From: Bdellovibrionales bacterium
GTDB lineage: Bacteria > Bdellovibrionota > UBA1018
NCBI GenBank assembly: GCA_018968995.1
Contig: JAGWZD010000158.1
Span: 1 to 5,445, forward strand
Direction: 5' to 3'
DNA: 5,445 bases
Positions 1 to 5,445 of this stretch are shown piece by piece. The notes under the pieces were generated by a model. The model saw nothing but the letters and a program-made list of their open reading frames with translations. It was not told the origin of the DNA and did no database searches. Made by a program: the position numbers and the translations under genes. The number at the start of each line of letters is the position of its first letter. Within the stretch, counting starts at the first letter, position 1.

Positions 1-1314
1 GTTGGTGCTTGTGACTGGGTACAGTCGATTCTTCGTCATGGCGATTCGAGAGTGGGCTCTCACTGGGCAACCTATCTAGCAAATCGAATCGAGGGCTTTC
101 GCGAGTGGATGTCGCTTTCAAAAAAGTCTGGAGATGATGCCTATTTTCAGTTCCCGAAGGGTTTGAGTTGCTCAGGAAAATCCGCGACCATACGTCTTAA
201 ATTTCCTGACCATGAATTCTCGTATTTTTTAGCGCATCCCGCCTCGTCTGTTCTGCCTGTACAGGAAATTTTGAAAGAAAATTGGAATGTACGTGACAAT
301 CCCGTTGGTAGCGGTTCCTACATTTTTGCTGGCTCGCGGACAGGTACTTTAAGGTGGAGAAGTAAAGATCCAGTGAGTCCTGTAAAGACAATTCATGTAG
401 ACACCTCTTTAGATTCATTTCGGGATTGGGACCTCTTTATGAGAGGTGCACTGGATCTTATTGAGCTTCCCGTCGACCTTCAGCCACAGCTGATCGAGCC
501 CAGCGGTGAACTCATTGGGAAATGGAAGGAACGTGGATTTCAGCTTCTAAAAATTCAACGGGCCGACATTGTTTTACTAGGCTTTCAAATGAGACATCCG
601 ATTTTGGGAAAAAAGCGTGGCATTAGGCAGGCTTTAGCTAAGGCGTTGGATGATGATTTAGTGATCGAACGCATTTTTTCTGGAAGGGCTTTGCCTGCTG
701 ACTCTCCTATTCCACCGGGCATCGGAGGATACATCGTGCCAGCCCTTAAAATTGGTCGAAGCGGAGATCTAGGTCCGTCTCAAGACTTGTTGGGCTTCAA
801 TGAGCATCCTCGAGGCCGCGGACTGCCGAAGTTTACCTTGGCATGCTTACCGAACTCAGTGGAGCAGGAGCTCTGTCGTGCGGTTGCTGCCCGTTGGGAG
901 CTTTTAGGCATTCATACCCAGATTGTAACCATGAATCAGGAGCAGAGAAGGGCTGGAATTCTCGATGGAAGCGTTCATTTCTGGCCACTCAATTGGGTGG
1001 CAGATCTTCCTGCGCCGATCAGTTATTTGGAGTTTTTTGATCCAGCTTCCGGAATACCTGAGATTCCCTCTCCCACTTCAGATCTTACAGCCTTCCGAAG
1101 GGCCTTGAGCAATGCGCGCTCCAATGCCCCTAATCGTTCAGGATCAGCAGTGGGAGCAGCGGCTGCCATTTTACGGCGCGAGGTACCAGCGGCCTTTTTA
1201 GCCCACCGTCTTCAGTATTGGCTGGTGCGGCCTGGTATATTTGGACTGAACTGGCAAGACTTTGCATGGCACAGTTCGGACGAGCTCAGGAAGCTCGATT
1301 CCAACGTGAATTAA
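1..1314 (+). CDS. Peptide-type ABC transporter solute-binding protein, family 5 (5' end outside window)
   Basis: This frame is open from base 1 to the TAA at 1312-1314, giving 437 residues of a protein whose start lies upstream. The first possible in-frame start, GTG at 52, falls inside conserved sequence and is not the real start. Seen: an N-terminal stretch like the family's DWVQS/SILRH region, [10 protein letters not shown] (fragment residues 100-109, the family's 'GtGpY' turn), the block [20 protein letters not shown] (198-217) followed by a PIPPG turn, and NWVADLP (331-337), like the family's W-x-x-D-x-P element. These are hallmarks of SBP_bac_5 (OppA/DppA/NikA) proteins, which capture peptides or related solutes outside the inner membrane and deliver them to the permeases. 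Family members are usually 500-600 residues, so about 80-130 residues, including the export signal or lipobox, are missing from view. The ligand cannot be read from the sequence. It lies 19 bases before the first ATPase gene, so probably the same operon. Confidence 0.88.
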   Translation, partial: VGACDWVQSILRHGDSRVGSHWATYLANRIEGFREWMSLSKKSGDDAYFQFPKGLSCSGKSATIRLKFPDHEFSYFLAHPASSVLPVQEILKENWNVRDNPVGSGSYIFAGSRTGTLRWRSKDPVSPVKTIHVDTSLDSFRDWDLFMRGALDLIELPVDLQPQLIEPSGELIGKWKERGFQLLKIQRADIVLLGFQMRHPILGKKRGIRQALAKALDDDLVIERIFSGRALPADSPIPPGIGGYIVPALKIGRSGDLGPSQDLLGFNEHPRGRGLPKFTLACLPNSVEQELCRAVAARWELLGIHTQIVTMNQEQRRAGILDGSVHFWPLNWVADLPAPISYLEFFDPASGIPEIPSPTSDLTAFRRALSNARSNAPNRSGSAVGAAAAILRREVPAAFLAHRLQYWLVRPGIFGLNWQDFAWHSSDELRKLDSNVN

Positions 1315-1333
1315 AGGTATAGGAATAGAGGCG

Positions 1334-2332
1334 ATGACTCAAACAAACGATCTACTGCTTGATGTTCGAAATCTTAGAACCTCGTTCTTTGTTGAAGGTG
1401 GAGAGGTTCGTGCCGTTGATGATATCAGTTTCTCAGTACGGCGAGGAAAGACTATTGGCATAGTTGGAGAGTCGGGCTGCGGAAAGAGCGTTACTAGTCT
1501 TTCAATCATGAGACTGATTGCATCTCCTCCAGGACGAATTGTAGGGGGTCAGATTCTGTACAAAGGACAGGACCTCGTGACTCTCTCTGAGGAAGAGATG
1601 CGCAGAATTCGGGGTAACGAGATCTCGATGATCTTTCAAGAACCCATGACCTCATTGAACCCAGTTTACACTGTTGGAAATCAGATTATTGAGGCGGTGA
1701 TGCTTCACCAGAAACTTAACGCCCGGGATGCCCGCAATAAAGCCATCGAGATGTTACAGCTTGTCGGAATCCCTGCGCCGAGCAAGCGCGTAGATGATTA
1801 TCCTCATCAGCTTTCAGGTGGTATGCGGCAACGAGTAATGATTGCTATGGCGTTGTCTTGTAATCCAAGCGTGCTGATCGCAGATGAACCTACCACTGCT
1901 TTAGATGTGACTATTCAGGCGCAGATTCTCGACCTTTTAAGAGAACTTCAGCAAAAAGTTGGACTTGGCCTGATTCTGATCACGCATGATTTAGGCGTTG
2001 TAGCCGAAATGGCTGACGAAGTCGCGGTGATGTACGCTGGCAGGATCGTCGAGCAAGCGCCGGTTCTCGAAATCTTTAAGAACCCGAAAATGCCTTACAC
2101 TAGGGCGCTGTTAAATAGCATTCCAACCTTAAGCAAGGATCCCACAGGAAAAATCAAAAAAACCCGGCTGGAGGCCATTCCTGGCATCGTTCCTAATCTA
2201 CTTGAGCTACCCCAAGGCTGCCGGTTTCAAGAGCGCTGCTCGTTTGTTATTGATCGCTGTAAGTCAGTTGAGCCGGAGTTGAGAACTGTAGCTCCTCAAC
2301 ATCAAATTCGTTGTGTAAGGGATATTTCATGA
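1334..2332 (+). CDS. Peptide ABC importer ATPase subunit, OppD/DppD type
   Basis: This is a complete 332-residue cytoplasmic ATPase that would pair with the OppF-type subunit encoded next to power solute import. Seen in order: Walker A GESGCGKS (45-52), Q-loop glutamine Q102 in [13 protein letters not shown] signature LSGGMRQR (160-167), Walker B VLIADEP (180-186, catalytic E185), D-loop ALD (189-191) and H-loop H218 in ITHD. All catalytic residues are intact. The C-terminal oligo_HPY region carries cysteines C296, C302, C309 and C327 (C-x5-C-x6-C-x17-C); comparable cysteines are reported to hold a [4Fe-4S] cluster in some Opp/Dpp ATPases. The LSGGMRQR signature and the position before the OppF-like gene favour D over F. 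The ATG at 1334 is preceded by AGGA (1321-1324, 9 bases away) and AGAGG (1327-1331, very close). Length is typical. OppD and DppD cannot be told apart here, so no symbol is given. Confidence 0.95.
   Translation: MTQTNDLLLDVRNLRTSFFVEGGEVRAVDDISFSVRRGKTIGIVGESGCGKSVTSLSIMRLIASPPGRIVGGQILYKGQDLVTLSEEEMRRIRGNEISMIFQEPMTSLNPVYTVGNQIIEAVMLHQKLNARDARNKAIEMLQLVGIPAPSKRVDDYPHQLSGGMRQRVMIAMALSCNPSVLIADEPTTALDVTIQAQILDLLRELQQKVGLGLILITHDLGVVAEMADEVAVMYAGRIVEQAPVLEIFKNPKMPYTRALLNSIPTLSKDPTGKIKKTRLEAIPGIVPNLLELPQGCRFQERCSFVIDRCKSVEPELRTVAPQHQIRCVRDIS
2317..2322 (+). promoter_or_regulatory. Ribosome binding site of the OppF-type gene (AAGGGA)
   Basis: AAGGGA lies inside the last codons of the OppD-type gene, 6 bases before the ATG at 2329. 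It decides the start against the TTG at 2311 and fits start-stop coupling through the ATGA overlap at 2329-2332. Confidence 0.6.
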
Positions 2333-3294
2333 GTGCGCCGCTGCTTGAGGTTCGGAATCTGGTGAAGCGATTTCCTGTTCGGGGAGGTCTTCTGGGTCGC
2401 GAAATTGGCGCTGTTCAGGCAGTTTCAGACGTTAGTTTTTCAGTGGCGCGTGGCGAGACCCTTGGACTGGTGGGTGAGTCGGGTTGTGGCAAGTCTACTT
2501 TAGGTCGTTGTATCTTGCGGCTGATTGAGCCGACGTCGGGACAAGTGTTTTTTGATGGTCAGGATATCACTCAATTAGGGAGCGCAGAGCTTCGGAAATT
2601 GCGTCGAAGGATGCAGATTATATTTCAAGATCCGTTTGCTTCATTGAATCCGCGAATGACTGTTGAAGAGATTCTCTCCGAACCTATGGAGATCCATCGG
2701 CTTGCTTCCAGCCGAGATGAAAAGTTGTCGAAAATTCATCGTCTTCTCGACCTTTGTGGGTTGAGGCGGGAATCTTTAAATCGCTATCCTCACGAATTTT
2801 CTGGAGGACAACGGCAGCGCATCTGCATTGCGAGAGCTCTTGCTGTAGAGCCAGAGTTTATTGTCTGCGATGAACCCGTATCTGCGTTAGACGTCTCTAT
2901 CCAGGCTCAGATTATCAATCTGATGCAGGATTTACAGAAAGAGCTAGGCTTAACCTACCTTTTTATCGCGCATGATCTGAAAGTGGTTGAGCACATTTCA
3001 ACTCGCGTGTCCGTGATGTACCTGGGCCGAGTAGTGGAAACAGCGTCCGCAGAAGATCTCTATGCCAATCCTCGGCATCCTTATACTCAGGCACTTCTTT
3101 CGGCTATTCCGATTCCTGATCCTACCTACAGGAAGAGCCGGACTGTGCTTCGGGGGGACGTGCCTTCTCCCTTAAATCCACCTCAGGGCTGTCACTTTCA
3201 TCCTCGTTGCCCAAAAGCCCAAGGCCAATGCCAAGAGACTTATCCGGCGGCCGAGCAAGGGGCGCATCAGGTGCGCTGCTTCTTTCCTGGCTAG
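2329..3294 (+). CDS. Peptide ABC importer ATPase subunit, OppF/DppF type
   Basis: This is a complete 321-residue cytoplasmic ATPase, partner of the preceding OppD-type subunit. Seen in order: Walker [10 protein letters not shown] (49-57), Q-loop Q100 in [10 protein letters not shown], signature FSGGQRQR (157-164), Walker B FIVCDEP (177-183, catalytic E182), D-loop ALD (186-188) and H-loop H215 in IAHD. The '[14 protein letters not shown]' block, the N-terminal [10 protein letters not shown] insertion and the SGGQRQR signature are typical of OppF/DppF rather than D. The oligo_HPY tail has C288, C294, C301 and C317 (C-x5-C-x6-C-x15-C). I chose ATG 2329 over the in-frame TTG at 2311. The ATG overlaps the upstream stop as ATGA, has AAGGGA 6 bases before it, and starts the family's usual 'LLEVRNLVK' strand within a few residues; the TTG has no ribosome-binding site. 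The overlap implies translational coupling and roughly equal dosage of the two ATPases. It appears to be the last gene of the importer operon. Confidence 0.95.
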   Translation: MSAPLLEVRNLVKRFPVRGGLLGREIGAVQAVSDVSFSVARGETLGLVGESGCGKSTLGRCILRLIEPTSGQVFFDGQDITQLGSAELRKLRRRMQIIFQDPFASLNPRMTVEEILSEPMEIHRLASSRDEKLSKIHRLLDLCGLRRESLNRYPHEFSGGQRQRICIARALAVEPEFIVCDEPVSALDVSIQAQIINLMQDLQKELGLTYLFIAHDLKVVEHISTRVSVMYLGRVVETASAEDLYANPRHPYTQALLSAIPIPDPTYRKSRTVLRGDVPSPLNPPQGCHFHPRCPKAQGQCQETYPAAEQGAHQVRCFFPG

Positions 3295-3346
3295 AGCGAT
3301 GTTTTTTTGACGCGCATCAATGATCTTTAGTTGTTAACTCGCTCTA
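3292..3346. repeat. 8-bp inverted repeat with 39-base loop after the OppF-type gene
   Basis: TAGAGCGA (3292-3299) is perfectly matched by its reverse complement TCGCTCTA (3339-3346). The left arm begins with the TAG stop codon of the OppF-type gene and the T7 run lies in the loop. The right arm is followed by A5, not T, on the + strand, so it is not a classical intrinsic terminator. It could form a weak RNA hairpin protecting the 3' end, act as a protein site, or be chance. Confidence 0.35.
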
Positions 3347-3417
3347 AAAACTCACCGATACGGTTGTGAAGACGGAGTGCCTAATCTTGGGCTCGCCCTT
3401 CTTTTTGGTCGGAGAGC
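3295..3417. other. Intergenic gap between importer operon and unknown gene pair
   Basis: These 123 bases hold no plausible gene. Seen: a T7 run (3302-3308) right after the OppF-type stop, without a good stem before it (only CGCT 3274-3277 with AGCG 3295-3298); an 8-bp inverted repeat (entered separately); a small AGTT/AACT hairpin (3329-3339); and GGG-CTCG-CCC (3389-3398) followed by a T-rich stretch ending at 3406, too short a stem for a convincing terminator. TTGACG at 3307-3312 resembles a sigma70 -35 box, but no good -10 box lies 16-18 bases downstream. Whether the downstream pair has its own promoter or is read through from the importer operon cannot be settled here. Confidence 0.5.
3411..3416 (+). 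promoter_or_regulatory. Ribosome binding site of the 268-residue gene (GGAGAG)
   Basis: GGAG (3411-3414) sits only 3 bases before the ATG at 3418, closer than usual, so initiation may be modest. The next in-frame Met (residue 16, at 3463) has no ribosome-binding site, which supports 3418 as the start. Confidence 0.4.
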
Positions 3418-4224
3418 ATGAATTTTAAAGGCAGAAAACTTTCATTAGACGCTATTCCTGAGATGCGGATATGCCCCGTATCTTCCGTGCAGCCCTATGC
3501 CCCACTGCCTGCTCCTCTCTATGTGCTGATGAGGAGTAACGAAAAATTTCTCGCCATTAAGTCACCGCTGGATTTTCTTACTACGTTTGACCTCGAGAGG
3601 CTTCGGAGTTTCGATGCCTTCTACTATCCTGCTTTTGTCGATCAGGTTCTGCCATTCAGAACGTCTGCTCGCTCGGTGCGTGGACTCATTGAAAGCTGTA
3701 GAGCAAGAGATGGACTCGCACCTGCTCCATATGAAGTCTCTGATGCTTTCCTGAGAATGACGGCGCGACTGTGGACCCCAGAAGGTCGTGTGGAGCCATT
3801 TTTTACAATAGTCTTTGTGACGGAGCTATGCGGGGCTTTTCCTGAAGAGATGATCATCAGAGCCCGCGAGCAAAGTTTAATGCTTTATGAGCAAGCGATT
3901 CTGAAATCCTCGTGGGCTGTGTGGCAGGCCCTTCATCTCGATTATTTCGATATCCACTCCTTAAAAGAACTCCGAAATGAAATCTTCGACTTCTGTGCGG
4001 GTGGAGGCGTTCCATCCGTTGCTTTTGCGCGAGATTGGTTGCGGAATTTTGTTTCCGAAGAAATGCCAACGTATGGAATTCAGTTGCCGGAGTATTCTGT
4101 TGGAGTGATCAAACGAAAGCTTGAGTCACGTCAAAAAAGACTAATCGAAAATCTAGTCAAATTTAATCTTGCGCCTTTTCCGTCGATATTTGGCGAGGGT
4201 GGATTTTATGAGGAGGCTGGATGA
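3418..4224 (+). CDS. Hypothetical protein, 268 residues, first gene of a coupled pair
   Basis: I do not recognise this protein. It is complete, from ATG 3418 to TGA 4222-4224, with no signal peptide and no convincing membrane segment, so probably cytoplasmic. Seen: a proline-rich lead (residues 20-33); then a stretch (33-75) running 'PLYVLMRSNEKFLAIKSP...LERLRSFDAFYYP'. That resembles the small N-terminal domain found before some HD-type or c-di-GMP signalling proteins (pattern: Tyr/Val strand, 'KF/KY', a helix with Leu-x-x-Leu, then a 'YYP/LYI' strand); this is a weak inference. A longer, mostly helical region follows (about 103-215), including a hydrophobic FFTIVF run at 128-133 that is too short for a membrane span. 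The end (230-250) is basic and helical (KRKLESRQKRLIENLVK). I see no catalytic HD, GGDEF, EAL or kinase motif. Its stop codon overlaps the start of the next gene, so the two products likely act together. Codon use looks like that of the importer genes, with no sign of transfer. Confidence 0.75.
   Translation: MNFKGRKLSLDAIPEMRICPVSSVQPYAPLPAPLYVLMRSNEKFLAIKSPLDFLTTFDLERLRSFDAFYYPAFVDQVLPFRTSARSVRGLIESCRARDGLAPAPYEVSDAFLRMTARLWTPEGRVEPFFTIVFVTELCGAFPEEMIIRAREQSLMLYEQAILKSSWAVWQALHLDYFDIHSLKELRNEIFDFCAGGGVPSVAFARDWLRNFVSEEMPTYGIQLPEYSVGVIKRKLESRQKRLIENLVKFNLAPFPSIFGEGGFYEEAG
4211..4216 (+). promoter_or_regulatory. Strong ribosome binding site of the 4221 gene (AGGAGG)
   Basis: A perfect AGGAGG lies inside the end of the 268-residue gene, 4 bases before the ATG at 4221. 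With the ATGA overlap it fixes the start of the second gene and suggests efficient, coupled translation. It is stronger than the first gene's own site. Confidence 0.7.
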
Positions 4225-5445
4225 GCACGAAAAACCGCCCGGTTTCGGTGAGATCCGTGAACTCACGCGGTATTGCGGGTATTTTGTCGCCCAACGGAAA
4301 AGCTTTTCACGAGGTCTTTTACAATTCCGGTGGATTGGGTCGCTCAGCTGATTTAGTGGCCGCTAAGTTTCGTGATTCCAGTCCGGACGAATTGTCGATT
4401 CATATTTTGTTCTTAATGGGTGTCCTAGGTACTAGCCGCGTATTCCGGGCGATTTCTCCCATTCGCTTTGAATGCGGGGTGGATGAGAGTGGTTTCGCTC
4501 TTTCGTTTTCATTCGAACTTGCTGACTTTCGTGGACTGGTCTGGGAGGGCATCTCTGAGCGTATCGCCGCTGGACTGGCTCAATCGCCACTTGACGATTT
4601 GCTTCTAAGCATGGCCAGACACTGCGATTACTTGCTCGTGAAGTGTTTTGCGCTGGAAACGCGAGTTGAAGTTTGCACTTTGAACTATTGGGGGCCTTGT
4701 GATGGCTCCAGTTTAGCGCCTGTCGAGGTGGCGATGATCGCAGATGTTCCAGAGGACGTGCCTGAAATTGCGGAGTATACGGCACTGGGCGATTTGGATT
4801 ATACGAATTTATTGGCTGCTTTGGGAGCCGACCATTCTTCGCCCGTAACCGGGGAAGTGATAGCACATCAAGCAAGATCGATGGAGGAGTTATTAATTCA
4901 GGTGAAGTCTAAGAACTTCGCCCTGAGCGACTCTGAGCTCATTTTTGTGTCTGGAGATCACAGAAAGCAAACTGATTATGGGTCTTTTGAAGCAAGCTCA
5001 ATGGATCCTGAGGCGCAATCCGTAACTGAATTGCATTCAGATTCACTCATGAAGCCTACTCGACCTCAGCAAACAAAAAAAACAGGAATGTTCTCCTGGC
5101 TCTCTTCCATGTTTAAGGAAAAGTCGGAGACTGTTTTTGAAGATAGTTTAAGTGCGACTGACTCAGACAGTTCAGGGCGTCAGGGAGAGGTCGCGGCGAA
5201 TCATCAGCCGACGGTATCCGAGGGGTCTGCTCCCATGAACACCATGGTCAGTGATCTTCAGCGGCTACTGAATGAAGGAAACTTTGGAAATTTAGTGAGT
5301 AGTCTGTCCGCAGAGACGCAAACTCCAGTGGTTCATAAATTCACGGATTCGATGATTGCTGAATTAAATGAAGAGCGTCGGCGTGTGCTGGATCTCTCAA
5401 AAAACTTGGCAAACCTGTTTCGAATGAAAGAGGCGGAGTTTAGGA
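4221..5445 (+). CDS. Hypothetical protein with C-terminal coiled coil, second gene of a coupled pair (3' end outside window)
   Basis: I do not recognise this protein. The frame from ATG 4221 is free of stops to the window edge, giving 408 residues; the true C-terminus is outside. Three parts can be seen. Residues 1-240 look like a folded soluble domain of mixed strands and helices, with cysteines C85, C135, C142, C152 and C160 not spaced like a known metal motif. Residues 241-340 are polar and low in complexity (Ser, Asp, Glu, Gln), interrupted by GMFSWLSSMF (289-298), a short amphipathic segment flanked by KK and KEK. Residues 341-408 are helical with heptad-like leucines (DLQRLL, then ELNEERRRVLDLSKNLANLF) and charged ends, suggesting a coiled coil that continues past the window. 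There is no signal peptide. Start evidence is strong: an ATGA overlap with the upstream stop and a perfect AGGAGG. Architecture suggests a scaffold, adaptor or signalling protein, but no enzyme motif is visible. Confidence 0.82.
   Translation, partial: MSTKNRPVSVRSVNSRGIAGILSPNGKAFHEVFYNSGGLGRSADLVAAKFRDSSPDELSIHILFLMGVLGTSRVFRAISPIRFECGVDESGFALSFSFELADFRGLVWEGISERIAAGLAQSPLDDLLLSMARHCDYLLVKCFALETRVEVCTLNYWGPCDGSSLAPVEVAMIADVPEDVPEIAEYTALGDLDYTNLLAALGADHSSPVTGEVIAHQARSMEELLIQVKSKNFALSDSELIFVSGDHRKQTDYGSFEASSMDPEAQSVTELHSDSLMKPTRPQQTKKTGMFSWLSSMFKEKSETVFEDSLSATDSDSSGRQGEVAANHQPTVSEGSAPMNTMVSDLQRLLNEGNFGNLVSSLSAETQTPVVHKFTDSMIAELNEERRRVLDLSKNLANLFRMKEAEFR

Noticed and set aside
197..418. 73-residue - strand frame
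   Set aside because: It is antisense to the conserved solute-binding protein and shows no recognisable motif.
843..1040. 65-residue + strand frame inside the solute-binding protein gene
   Set aside because: It is an out-of-frame shadow of a recognisable family 5 binding-protein segment.
52..1314. GTG at 52 as the start of the solute-binding protein
   Set aside because: The frame is open upstream to base 1, conserved family sequence precedes it, and a start here would remove the export signal and part of the binding domain.
2311..2331. TTG at 2311 as the start of the OppF-type gene
   Set aside because: It has no ribosome-binding site, while ATG 2329 has AAGGGA and an ATGA overlap with the upstream stop.
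3307..3335. Sigma70 promoter beginning with TTGACG
   Set aside because: The -35 match is 5 of 6, but no -10 hexamer better than about 2 of 6 lies at 16-18 bases spacing; the better TTTAGT is only 13 bases away.
3799..3840. Membrane span in the 268-residue protein (FFTIVF region)
   Set aside because: The hydrophobic run is only about 12-14 residues and contains Glu, so it is more likely a buried strand or helix.
3642..4069. Two - strand open frames of about 70 residues
   Set aside because: Both are antisense to the 268-residue gene, lack ribosome-binding sites I could support, and resemble nothing known.
4169..4351. 60-residue + strand frame spanning the gene junction
   Set aside because: It overlaps two better-supported coupled genes in another frame and has no features of its own.
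4432..4875. 147-residue open frame on the - strand
   Set aside because: It lies fully antisense to the well-supported gene starting at 4221 and its translation is a proline/arginine-rich sequence with no recognisable fold, typical of a shadow frame.

Overview
The window looks like chromosomal sequence from a Gram-negative bacterium of roughly 48-50% GC (by eye). The style of the solute-binding protein and of the two unrecognised downstream genes suggests the predatory Bdellovibrionota/Oligoflexia group. That placement is an inference from pattern memory, not a database result. Every gene I can support lies on the + strand.

Region 1 (1-3294) is the distal part of a peptide/nickel-type ABC importer operon. 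It starts inside a family 5 (SBP_bac_5, OppA/DppA-like) extracytoplasmic solute-binding protein whose 5' end lies before base 1. A 19-base gap separates it from an OppD/DppD ATPase, which overlaps an OppF/DppF ATPase by 4 bases (ATGA). Both ATPases are full length with every nucleotide-binding motif intact, and both carry the C-terminal oligo_HPY extension with four cysteines. The two permease genes (OppB and OppC type) are not in the window; the compact A-D-F order suggests they lie upstream of base 1. Together these genes would bind peptides or a similar solute in the periplasm and drive uptake by ATP hydrolysis.

Region 2 (3295-3417) is a 123-base intergenic gap that ends the importer operon. 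It holds a T7 run, an 8-bp inverted repeat with a long loop, and a short weak hairpin, but no convincing intrinsic terminator or promoter.

Region 3 (3418-5445) is a pair of translationally coupled genes I do not recognise. The first is a complete 268-residue soluble protein. The second starts at 4221 inside the first gene's stop codon (ATGA overlap) behind a perfect AGGAGG, and stays open for 408 codons to the window edge. It has a globular N-terminal half, a polar low-complexity linker with a short amphipathic tryptophan/phenylalanine segment, and a C-terminal helical, probably coiled-coil part. The tight coupling suggests the two proteins act together. This pair is the only candidate here for an undescribed system; nothing in it points to a specific activity. 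I see no RNA genes, mobile elements, CRISPR arrays or tRNAs.
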